Source: Coleophoma eucalyptorum
Lineage: Eukaryota; Ascomycota; Leotiomycetes; Helotiales; Dermateaceae
DNA: 64,000 nucleotides
NCBI GenBank assembly: GCA_026120035.1
Contig: JALRME010000003.1
Span: 620,001 to 684,000 of the forward strand
Direction of reading: 5' to 3'
Shown here: in pieces, positions 1-9,738 of the stretch
Position numbering within the stretch: the stretch's first letter is position 1
How the letters are laid out: each line of letters starts with the position of its first letter
Position numbers and translations under genes: made by a program
Notes under the pieces: model-generated
The model's database searches: none
Seen by the model: the letters and a program-made list of their open reading frames with translations, nothing else
What the model was told of the DNA's origin: nothing

Positions 1-933
1 AGTACAGTAGAAATCCAGCTCTGTGCCCCAATCAACACCCTTGGATATCATCCAGTCCGCTGGACTAGAGCAGAAAATTTGCCCTCCGGACTCGCCAGCG
101 GGTTTGGAAAAGTTCTATTGATGAGCTCGCTCATGGCTGCGCAATAATGCCGGTACGTACAGAGTCAGGAGAGAAGCACTTGCCTCCGTAGAGTAGACTG
201 GTCAACCGCCTGCGTCAGGCAGGTCGATGAGACTAGCCCGAGTCAGTCTCCAAGAAACAATGCCCTATGGATGATGTAGCCTTGCTCCCAAACTAATGTT
301 CGAATATACCAACTACAGGCTCATGCGTCACGTGACCCGTAAAGTTAAAGCTTGTGCATTTGAATAATTTCATATATGCCGGGCAATTCAAATGATGAAG
401 TCATCCTACGCAAGCTAGTCCATATCTCATTTGGACTGAGGAATGAGAGCTGTTTCTGCTGTCCACCGCGACATATGAAATGAATTTGCCAAACACCTAC
501 AGGTCCAAGTAGGATTACTCCAACTTCACCAATTGCGTATATCCGGTGACCAGTACCTCGAGATTAGTGTGTCTCTACCGAAACGCCCAACCAAGTCTAG
601 ATGAAAGGCACTTCTTAGATTGATAGTATGTTGACGTGTCTCTGGCAAGTATTCATCTGCTTGTATCGCTTGAAATGATAGTCTTCTGGTGTAGCAAAAG
701 GATGCTGCTCGTTGTTCGTTCAACCAACCAAGCCAGCTAACAATCTCCCCCCAACTGTTGCTCCCCCGGCCAGCTTCGTCCCACAACTTGAAGCAATAAA
801 ATATGCAAGAAGCGTGCACAATCTGCGATAGCATGCAGATACCGGTTAGGGTCAGCTGGCTTTGTCTTGCCAGTATTGAATTGGCAGCTCATTCTGTTCA
901 AAGACAAATAGTCATGGACTGAATGATCCGCTC
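1..933. other. Left-edge stretch without a supported gene
   Basis: No gene could be supported. On the + strand the first frame is open from base 1 to a TAA at 145-147 (48 codons), so this could be the last coding piece of a gene that lies to the left. A run of that length is expected by chance fairly often and I recognise no family in it. A 102-codon open frame on the - strand (526-834) has a composition unlike a protein and no splice context. Confidence 0.4.
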
Positions 934-1360
934 TCAGCCCGCAGTCTCATGACCCCCAAGCACATCCACATCCAGTTCTTCCATCACTCCAAGCACTACA
1001 CTTAGACTTTCCATAAACCCATTGACAGCCACCCGCAACATACGGTTGGTTGTGGCTTTGTATTCGGTACGCAAGATAGTCTCTGCGGGTTCTGAACCAT
1101 TACCACCCAAGGGTTGTGAGGAGTTAAGAGGAATGATGGAGAAAGTCCGGCACACAAGAGGAGACAATTCTGTATCAACGCGTAGAGCTTGAAGGGCCGC
1201 GGAAGCAAGGCGCGGGGTTGGTAAAGGTAAATCGAGGGTCCTAAGAATGATAAACAGTCAGTGCCGCGTGGAGAGATGGAAATAAGATGGACTAGCGCCA
1301 GCATCGGAAATCTTACAAAGAGCAGGGGAATTCTAGATCATGATCGTGGAGAGATGCCAT
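934..1360 (-). CDS. PCC1: EKC/KEOPS complex subunit Pcc1
   Basis: Small subunit of the KEOPS complex, which makes the t6A modification of ANN-decoding tRNAs and is also linked to telomere upkeep and transcription; Pcc1 dimerises and holds Kae1. The model has two exons, 1360-1317 and 1240-934, with a 76 nt intron (GTAAGA donor, TTCTTAG acceptor), giving 116 residues. The first exon codes only 14 full codons starting MASLHDHDLEFPC; the second continues LTLDLPLPTPRLASAALQAL and ends with the family's typical helix, MLRVAVNGFMESLSVVLGVM (about residues 82-101). Length and this RVxVNxFxES pattern fit the Pcc1/LAGE3 family. It is slightly longer than the yeast protein because of a Gly/Asn-rich loop. 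It lies head to head with CDC14, 560 bases apart. The family call is made by eye from the motif; the exon join is inferred. Confidence 0.8.
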
Positions 1361-1920
1361 GACGTTGCGATAGCGATGGTACCTGTGATCCGTTGCCTAG
1401 TTGGGATAACGGCTGCGCATGAGACGCAATCTCCAGGTCGAGATTTGGGGTTTGAAGAAAAGCAGTTGCTAGGTGCAACCGTCAGGGGCTCTCAGTGGAT
1501 CATCTAGTGGCTTGTAATTGGCTGTTTCTGAGATGTTCCTCGTGGGTAAATAAACTTTAAGCGACATCCGACCTCAGCAATAACAACGCTAGTCACAAAT
1601 AACATTCTTGACTTCTGGATGCTCTGCCCAGCTACCTACCATCTACTACCATCCATCATCCTCTAATCTGCTTTCCGGATTGCCTTTCTCAAGCATCGCC
1701 TTCCAGTATAGATTACTTATCTGTACTCTCGACTCCGTTTCCTGCCCATCTTCAGCGCGAGCAGAGTATGCTTTGTTGATCAACACAACAAACCGTTTCG
1801 CATCTAGAGCTTCAGCAATTTGCGACAGGAGCCGCCCAGATCGCCATTGTTCGCAACAGCATCTTTAACTGAAGCTTCCCAGTGATCTCCACGTTGCGCA
1901 GCGAAGCAGCAACGATCAAG
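1361..1920. promoter_or_regulatory. Shared promoter region of PCC1 and CDC14
   Basis: A 560-base intergenic stretch lies between two divergent start codons and must hold the promoters and leaders of both genes. I see no clear TATA box. The CDC14-proximal half (about 1600-1750) is rich in C and T, as usual for leaders in filamentous fungi. Confidence 0.5.
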
Positions 1921-4028
1921 ATGACTCCCGCCGTCAAATTCGGGCAGGTCATCGAGTACATCCCGGGTAAGCAAACATGACCATAAACAACGCCAAACAC
2001 TCCAAGCAGCAATACCTCCTGATTGTGTTCTCCTTTGGCACTTGCGCTTTGCTTTATAGCTCTGCCATATGGATCCCAAGAACGCTGGTATTGATGCGAT
2101 CGAGAGTGCCCTTCTTTTCAATGTGCCATGCTGTCCATGCGCTCCTGCTAACAATTCTCAGACCGTCTTTATCTCGCCTCATACACAACACCACCTCGAG
2201 AAGACACTCTCTTCCCATATCCTGAACCCGCCACATCCCGACGAACACCGTCGAAGCGCTCAGCAAGAGCAGTTGATGGTCCTTCAGCTGTGAACCCTGA
2301 GCGAAACCGCACGCCACCAGTATACTTCTCCATTGACGACTCGCTGCTATATAATGCTTTCCACCACGACTTTGGACCACTGCACATCGGTCATCTGTAC
2401 CGCTTTGCGGTCCAATTTCATGATATTCTCGGTGCGCCGGAGAACAAAAACAAACCAGTAGTATTCTGGAGCAGGTCTGATCCTCGTAGTAAGTGCTCAA
2501 ATAATTCTGCTTTGAGTGGTTACGCTAACAATATTTTCAAGGCCGTTCCAACGCTGCATGCCTCCTCGCTTCATATATGGTTCTCATCCAATCTTGGGCG
2601 CCTCATCTTGCGCTTGCACCAATTGCGCAGGTCGATCCTCCTTTGATGCCCTTTCGTGATGCAGGGTACAGTCAAGCAGACTATGGAATCACAGTACAAG
2701 ATGTAGTTTATGGAGTTTGGCGCGCCAAAGAACAAGGATTCTGTGCTCTGCCAGCATTTGACCTTGAAGAGTATGAAAGATTCGAGCGCGTCGACCAAGG
2801 AGATTTCAACTGGTTGACACCAGATTTCTTGGCTTTCGCGTCACCACAACATTCACCTGTTGCGCCGATCCAGCCATCATCACCACTTTATGCCACACTC
2901 CCTTCAACACTAGAAGCCGTTGATGCCCATCCTACCCTGCCAACGCCATTTAAGAACGTGTTGAAGCATTTCTCTGAACGCAACGTTGGCCTCGTAGTCC
3001 GCTTGAACTCGGAACTATACTCGCCATCATATTTCACGGCTCTCGGAATCGAGCACCTAGATATGATTTTTGATGACGGCACTTGTCCACCATTGAGCAC
3101 AGTTCGAAAGTTCATCAACATGGCTCATGAAATGATTACTGTAAAGAACAAAGGCATTGCTGTGCATTGTAAAGCAGGACTCGGTCGTACTGGATGCTTA
3201 ATTGGAGCCTACTTAATCTACCGTTATGGCTTTACTGCCAACGAGATCATTGCCTACATGCGCTTCATGCGACCTGGAATGGTCGTCGGCCCGCAACAGC
3301 ATTGGCTTCATCTGAATCAGGGCACTTTCCGAGAGTGGTGGATTGAGGAGCAGGTCGAGCAGAAGATGAAGGAGAAGATGGCAAAGATGGCACCCAGCAC
3401 TCCAACTAGAGTTTCCCAAAAAGCCTACTTTTCAACTCCTCCGAATGGCAGCCAAAGCCGAAGATCACCACTTGGAGAAGTTGACAATGAACGCAATAGC
3501 AGTATTGGTGTCCAAGAAGACTGTCTCCCAGCCCCAACTCCTGGACAGCCTCGCAAGACGAGCAGAGTTCCGGATCGTCACCATCCTTATGGACGAGCGG
3601 TCTCCGCATATGCCACAACAGATGACGAACAAACCATCCAGAGGGAAACAGAAATGATATCAATCCATCGACAATCCCTTGATGATCCTGAAAGAGACGA
3701 AGAGTGGCAACTGAGAATGCGCACCAGCCGAAAGACATCCCGCTCGCCAGGAAGAAGCGAAAAGACCACACGTTCGATCAGCCAAACAACCACTGTGTAT
3801 ACCACTTTCGACAACGATAGCAGCAATGACACCGAAAATATTGGAGCTGGTCGTCCAAAATCCAATAGCATCAAATCCGGTAGTGGCTCAAGCAGTATGA
3901 GCAAAGTCCGCAGCCCAAAGCGTAGCGGCGACGGCTTGCGAGAGAAGGCGCCCACGGGAGTTCGCAAGACGAGCGGTCGAGTCGGAAGTGCCAGTGTTCC
4001 CACAGCACGCAAAGTCTCCGGACTGTAA
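1921..4028 (+). CDS. CDC14: Cdc14-type dual-specificity protein phosphatase
   Basis: Phosphatase that removes phosphate mainly from Ser-Pro sites of Cdk substrates; it drives mitotic exit, cytokinesis and septation and acts in nucleolus, spindle poles and septum. Model: exons 1921-1966, 2162-2488 and 2542-4028, introns of 195 and 53 nt, 619 residues. The first exon encodes MTPAVKFGQVIEYIP and joins to DRLYLASYTTPP, the expected Cdc14 start. The N-terminal half-domain includes YFSIDDSLLYNAFHHDFGPL; the catalytic loop is HCKAGLGRTG (Cys nucleophile, Arg phosphate binder), followed by the conserved RPGMVVGPQQHWLH. The C-terminal 200 or so residues are disordered, rich in Ser, Arg and Lys, with several SP and RKTS sites likely to be targets of Cdk and basophilic kinases. 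Identity is very secure; the first intron is long for this genome and its borders rest on the family alignment. Confidence 0.96.
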
Positions 4029-4892
4029 ATAACGAAACGGGCCCTCTGGTACTTTGTAATATTGATTGCTTGCTTGCTTGCTTGCATAATGGCGGCGTTG
4101 GAAAATGAGCATATCATGCATGATTCTGTTGGCGGTATTTGGCGACGGCGTTGCTGATGATGATGATGTTGCTCCAGGTGTTGAACTTTACGAAATGCAC
4201 ATGATCGAGTACGAAATTGCTCCACAGAAGGAAGCGCTCAAGCACAGTCTCTTGTTCTCACTCTTCTTGGTTTCAATACACCGTCCCTTCTGCATTGGAT
4301 GTCTACGGTGTGGGGGCTTTTGGTTTTTGTTCAGGGTGCTTGGCATGGAGTATTGCGAGTCATTCTTGTTTTGTTTATTGATTTGCTCTTGGATTCTGCA
4401 AACTTGGGGAAGGGCAGGGCGTGGATGCGTTTTAATGTTGGTTACTGTTTGGGATCTTTGGTCTAGGTCTGCATTTCGAGGGCTCTCCCTCTTCGTTTAT
4501 TATTCATGAGCATTACGAGTGATGAAAAGACAAATTCCAATCAATCTAGAAATGCTTCATGCTGTCGTGCCACCTCTCCCCATAAAACAACTGTCGAAAT
4601 CTTCTTACCAAGCTTGGCAATGTTAGCAAACCTATGAGGCAAACTCATCAACCACAGAATGGCCTTGGCCCTAGAACGTGCAGTTTTGGCTTCCTCAATG
4701 ATAATTCAACAAGTAATCTGAAATTTTCAAATAGTCCAAGAGGATTCAGCAAAACCGAAGAATGACGGTATCTCCAACATCAGAAGCGCAAGTTGTCAAA
4801 AAAACACCACTCTGATCTCATAGAGACCATCACAACGTCTTGTCTCTATATGAGCAATAGCCATCTATCTCCAAACCACCCAAGCCAGTCTA

Positions 4893-4905
4893 CCCCCCCC
4901 CCCCC
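4893..4905 (+). repeat. Poly-C tract (13 C)
   Basis: Uninterrupted run of 13 cytosines followed by a C/T-rich stretch. Such runs are unstable and often misread in length, so base count here is uncertain. Confidence 0.85.
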
Positions 4906-5088
4906 TCCTCTCCCACCGCATGCAGCCTACTCTACTCTGCGCAGCTCACTCAAAAGCAAGCATAACCAAATCAAGTACGCGCCCAATAAAAAAATCTCAA
5001 CGCCATCCCCAAAACCACACGATACGGAACATTATACGCAGGGTATGGTAATCTTAACCAAACTGAGAGCTTTTACCACCCAGGGGAA

Positions 5089-5112
5089 CCCCCCCCCCCC
5101 AAAAAAACCCCC
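5089..5112 (+). repeat. C12-A7-C5 homopolymer cluster
   Basis: Twelve C, seven A and five C in direct succession. Length of each run should be treated as uncertain. It lies in the convergent intergenic region and interrupts no gene. Confidence 0.85.
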
Positions 5113-6028
5113 GGCGAGCCCCAACCTCAAGCGAGTACCGCAACATACAGTAGGGAAAAATGTATGGAAAATCGACCGGGTAATAGCAGCTTCAGTTGCA
5201 GTTGCAGCTGTAGTGGTAGTGAAATGATGTCTTTTCTTGTGGTCGGAAAGGGGAAGTGGGAAGGGAGGGGTTAACTGGCAACTACCAGGAGCTGATATAG
5301 CTAGCATAGTATTACTTACCCAACCCTGCACCTGCACTATGTGCGTGAGACAGATCTCCAACTGACATCCTTCCATTTTGATCTTCGTACCAGTAAATCG
5401 GTAAGGACTGACTGCCTTCGGTAGACAGACGAACCATCTATTACTCAGCCAACCATATATGGGTACGCCACTGGCGGTGCCGTCTTAAGGGAATCAGTCA
5501 CTCAATTAGTCTGTAATTTGTAGTCATCAACGACGACCTTACGCGCAGGGATTTTTATGATCCAACGTAGACGATATATACATGAAGAGGTAGGGATAGT
5601 TCCCTGGCGATGTTCGTAACAAGTCTGGCAATATTTAAACTCACTTCAGAGCTGAGAAGATTGTGAATTTACTTGGGTTTGTATTTTTTTGTCTAGAAAA
5701 GCCAACGCGAAGCGTAACGGAGGATCTAAACCTGGCCTAGATCTTCTATGCATGCATCAACCAACCGAGATACCAGGACGGCCTTGTAAAGAAAAGAGAG
5801 AAAGACAATACTGGCGGCTTTGAAAACATTGTGCAGTTGAAAGGAAAGAGGAGTAGAAACACTCTTGCGCATTAAGAGTCCAGATGCCAAGGCAAATCTG
5901 CTTGGCAATAGGTTCCCAACAAGCCTTTTGAATGCTCTACCGCTCCAGTTATCTGCTAAAACATGCAGGATCCCAACCAGCCCCTAACGCTTGTACCCTG
6001 AGTACCAATCAACGCCAGAACCGATGAT

Positions 6029-7059
6029 TTATTCAGCAGCCTTAGTCTCCTCTGCCGGTGCAGCAGCCTCAGGGGCGGCCTCCTTTGGCTCAGCTGGGGC
6101 AGCACTGGTCTCAGCAGCGACTGGCTCAGCCTCAGATGAAGTCCAGAGGGTCTACAGAAACAATCAGTATTTTATTGTTGGAGTTGTAGGATTTGGAAAG
6201 CTTACCAAGTTGTCTCTCAGCAGTTGCATAATGAGGGTGGAGTCCTTGTAGCTCTCTTCGCTGAGGGTATCAAGCTCTGCAAAGCATGTCAGTTTTTCCC
6301 CTTAAGGATGTGCAAGCATCATGGTATCACTCACCGGCGATAGCATCATCGAAAGCCTGCTTGGCAAGATGGCATGCCTGGTCGGGTGAGTTGAGAATCT
6401 CGTAGTAGAAGACGGAGAAGTTGAGGGCAAGACCAAGGCGGATTGGGTGTGTTGGTGCAAGGTCAGTCTGGGCAACTTCGGTAGCATTCTTGTAAGCCTC
6501 AAGAGACTTGTCGGCGGACTCCTTTCGCTTGTCACCAATGGCGAACTCAGCGAGGTATCGGTGGTAGTCTCCCTTCCTGTGTGGCACAAAGGCTATCAGC
6601 AATGTGAATTCCGAATTCGCACAATTACCAACTCACATCTTGTGGTAGAAAACCTTAGACTCTCCGCTCTTGGCAGATGGAATCAAGTGCTTGTCAAGAA
6701 CCTCGAGGATGTCTTCGCAGATCTTGGCGAGCTCGGCCTCGATCTTTTGGCGGTACTCCTTGATGAGGCCAACTTGAGAAGAGTTGCCCTTAGACTCCTC
6801 CTTTTGTTCAATTGAGGTGACGATTCTCCATGAGGCACGACGAGCTCCAATGACGTTCTTGTAGGCCACAGACAGAAGATTTCGCTCCTCAACGGAAAGC
6901 TCTTGGTCTTCGGAGGCGACGGCCTTCATGTTCTCAACCATCTCTGCAACCATGTCAGTTATGTCGCAGTGACCTCCGCAGTCTTGGAAATGGCTTACCC
7001 TCATAGCGCTCAGCCTGCTCAGCGAGCTTGGCAAGGTAGACGGAGTCCTCGTAACCCAT
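6029..7059 (-). CDS. 14-3-3 family protein
   Basis: Dimeric phosphoserine/phosphothreonine-binding adaptor that regulates many kinases, enzymes and the cell cycle in cytosol and nucleus. Five exons: 7059-6999, 6943-6637, 6576-6335, 6276-6206 and 6151-6029; introns 55, 60, 58 and 58 nt; 267 residues. It starts [20 protein letters not shown], carries the family signature [20 protein letters not shown] (helix 3, with the Lys and Arg of the phosphate pocket), [20 protein letters not shown] and [15 protein letters not shown], and ends in an Ala/Glu-rich acidic tail EETKAAE. All hallmark residues are present. A further 476 nt intron in the 5' untranslated region is likely (separate entry). Filamentous ascomycetes usually have two 14-3-3 genes; which one this is cannot be told from the window alone. 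Confidence 0.97.
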
Positions 7060-7079
7060 ATTTGTGGTATTGAAGAGTT

Positions 7080-7555
7080 CTGCGAAAATGAAGGTTGTTA
7101 GCAAGATGCGAGAAATTTTGTGTGGAAATATGGTTGAGTGGGTGATGATTGGCAGTTAATATGGCTCTAGCAAAAGCAAAACCTAAATAGATCTGACTCA
7201 AAAGGCACACAGCGAGGATGAAGATGAAGCGATCCACCAAAATGGTATTCTGCCTTTAACTGCATGCCGCCAGTATCCCTCAAGGAATTCAGACTCCTCT
7301 GTGCATTGCCAATGTTGTCCTTGTGGATGAGGATCTACCCCTCTTAGGCTGAGGGGTAGTCGCAAACCCCTGAATGCATGGAGCAAGCCTATGTAAAGCC
7401 ATCTCTTGCCTCGTAGACCCAATATGCCCAAGTATTCAGACTGTCGCAATGGCCGACAGCTTGGTTGATGCTACGGATGCAGAGCGCACTCAAACTGTGT
7501 AGAGCAGGGCGCGGAGAGATGACGAAATAAGGAGCGGGAGCGGGCTACGTCTCAC
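7080..7555 (-). other. Candidate 5'-UTR intron of the 14-3-3 gene
   Basis: On the - strand a donor CAAAG|GTGAG at 7555 and an acceptor TTTTCGCAG ending at 7080 frame a 476 nt intron that ends 20 bases before the start codon. The body holds several upstream ATGs that splicing would remove. Inferred from splice signals only. Confidence 0.5.
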
Positions 7556-7986
7556 CTTTGTGTGTTTTTGATTTAGAGATTGAAGAGGGATGTCGACGAG
7601 CGGTGCGATGCTCGAGGATTTATGGTGGTAGATTGTGTACGCGACGACGTCTCAGGAGGTGAGAAGGAGATGTCGAGATGGATGAGGTTGATGAGGTGTG
7701 GTGAAGTGGTTGTGGTGAACGAGGACGTAACAGGTCGGGCGAAGATCAAGGGAAGGGAAGTTTTAGCGTGCAAGCCAGGAAGGGAAGCGACTTCTCCAAA
7801 ACAAGCTGGGTCACTTGGATGCGCCTGCAATTTTGACGTAGACAGACCAGCAGAAGACAACCGCCGGTCTCTGAATCACGATGGCTGATTTATCCCTTTT
7901 AGCTATTTGTTCGTCTAGCCGGCTTCTGTTCCGTTACGGTCAATGTGGTTCACGGATTTATTGTTCTGCGTGGCACCTTGCGGGAC

Positions 7987-8025
7987 GAGTGAGTGAGTGA
8001 GTGAGCGAGCGAGCGAGTGAGTGTG
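7987..8025 (+). repeat. GAGT/GAGC tetranucleotide repeat
   Basis: About ten tandem GAGT or GAGC units in the divergent promoter region, followed by GTGTGAGAGTGTGTGAGAGA. A variable microsatellite; no function visible. Confidence 0.8.
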
Positions 8026-8938
8026 AGAGTGTGTGAGAGAATGAGAGAGTATGGAAGGATGCGGATCTGGTTAGAAGTCAATGGAACGGGATTGGGGCAC
8101 GTTATAATGCAAGTATGGTATCAACTCCCGAAAGGGCTTTGCTCAAAGGTTGCTATTTGTATTTCTAACAAGGCGACAGAGGCATTGACGAAGCTGGTCG
8201 AGGCAGGGCTGAGGACAGACATCCTTGCGTTGATGCCGTCGAGATTGGCCTCTCAATGCACTGGCATCCACGTAGTTGCTTTCCCTCCTCCTGTCTTTCC
8301 TGCCTGCCAACAGAATCTCCAAATCAGAGGCTGAAACATCCCCCATCAGCATACCGTACCGGTGTATCTTCGATCTTGCCTAGTTGTCAGCGTGGCCTTC
8401 CTTTCTATTTGTGGCCCTGTACTCGGCGCTCTCTAACTGGACGTCATGTGCTTCTCCTGAGACGGCATGAACCATGATTGCGCAGGAGACTCTAAAGCTA
8501 TCTTTACTGCACTCATAACCGTTCCCCATGGGACAGTAGAATCCCCTTCTGATTCTGATACACGCCTGCATCAATACTCGCATTTCAGCCTCTCCATCGT
8601 GCCAATTCCTAACTTCCCTGGGTGATCTGATGCCAAGGATGAAATGCCGCTTTAGATCACATGACTCTGTGGCCACTTTCTCCGCTCTCCGCTGTCCATC
8701 TTTCTGCCTGACGCGGATCAGGCATGGAGTACGTCAGTGGTGAGCTCCGTCGCCTGCAATCCCGAGTGAGCTGATGTGCTTGCCTGCTTCGGGTCACCCA
8801 ACGAAGCTTCCGGCTAGTAATACCACCATCCTATCATCACCTTCCATCAACAAGCACCACTCCAAGCCCATCAACGACCTACAAAAACCCAATTCCAACC
8901 CTCCGTGAACAACCATAGCATCCATCCTTTCCACAAAA

Positions 8939-9425
8939 ATGCTTCGTCAATCAATTATCCGAGCTGCTCGCCCAGTCTCATTCCGTACCTTTGCTACTTC
9001 CTCGCGCTTCATGGCCGAGGGGGATCTCGGAGCTCCAAAGGGCCAAGGGTAAGCTCAATTCTGCACAACCTGGAACTTTTTCAGAAAGAGAAGCTGACCA
9101 TCTACCTTTCGCCATATAGTGATGCATTCTCCAAGCGTGAGAAGGCCAACGAGGATTACACCATCAGAATGCGTGAGAAGGAGAAGCTCCTAGAGCTCAA
9201 GAAGAAGCTGGCTGAGAACCAAGAGCACTTGAAGAAGCTCGAGGCACACATGTAAATCCTTGCCACACGCTCCTTCATAGAGTCGTATACTGATGTGTTT
9301 TCTGCAGTGATGAGATTTCAAAGAGCCAAGGCGGCGAGCAAAAGTAAGTCTGACTGGCAAAAGCGTTGCAGCGGAGTCGTTCGGCTGGCACAGCTTTGCT
9401 GATCGTCATCGGCCAATATAGTTAA
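8939..9425 (+). CDS. Mitochondrial ATP synthase inhibitor IF1
   Basis: Small matrix protein that blocks ATP hydrolysis by F1-ATPase when the membrane potential falls. Exons 8939-9048, 9120-9251 and from 9308. The first exon gives a mitochondrial presequence (MLRQSIIRAARPVSFRTFAT), the second the inhibitory and coiled-coil segment (AFSKREKANEDYTIRMREKE, then LLELKKKLAENQEHLKKLEA). Two endings are possible: reading on from AAG to TAA at 9345-9347, or splicing a 78 nt intron (9344-9421; GTAAGT donor, ATATAG acceptor, a CTGAT near the end) to TAA at 9423-9425. Both give 93 residues and differ only in the last residue (Lys or Asn). The intron signals are good, so the spliced end is reported. It is divergent from 14-3-3 and converges on NSP1. 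Confidence 0.9.
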
Positions 9426-9738
9426 ATCCTTTGTATACTGGAAGCGTGAATGAAAGCAAATGGGTGGAATGGAACGAAGACGAACTACGGTTTATAATCG
9501 CTTGTACGAAGTACCACATATTTCAACTCACCTAGGCTCAATTAAGCTCGGTACCCAAAGGTCATGCTCTTATGTTTAGTTTCGTCTCAGTCCTTGATAT
9601 TGTACAAGATATCTGCTTTACTCTCTACTCCTAGCACGGAGTACAATCCTTCCCCCCCATTGCTTAGCAGGCGACTATGCTCCGACTACCCATACTAAAA
9701 TGCTTAACGCCAACCTATAATTCCCAGTCATGAACATA
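9426..9738. other. Convergent 3' region between IF1 and NSP1
   Basis: About 310 bases holding the 3' ends of two converging genes. Nothing coding was seen; AT-rich stretches fit polyadenylation signals on both strands. Confidence 0.5.

Larger units (their letters stand above)
4029..6028. other. Gene-free stretch between CDC14 and 14-3-3 (convergent)
   Basis: Two kilobases between the 3' ends of two converging genes. It must contain both 3' untranslated regions. I found no exon chain with family resemblance. Two homopolymer C tracts lie inside (see separate entries). Open frames of 134 codons (4105-4509) and 144 codons (4793-5227) are low-complexity and have no supporting features. Confidence 0.6.
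7060..8938. promoter_or_regulatory. Divergent upstream region of 14-3-3 and IF1
   Basis: About 1.9 kb between two divergent start codons. The left part (7080-7555) is a likely 5'-leader intron of the 14-3-3 gene. A GAGT/GAGC tetranucleotide repeat lies at 7987-8025. The last 80 bases before IF1 are A/C-rich with few G, typical of a fungal leader. No coding exon was recognised. Confidence 0.5.

Noticed and set aside
1..147. Open first frame at the left edge
   Set aside because: Only 48 codons, no recognised family and no splice context; noted in the region entry but not called as a gene.
4105..4509. 134-codon frame after CDC14
   Set aside because: Lies in the probable 3' untranslated region and reads as Phe/Leu/Cys-rich noise from T-rich DNA.
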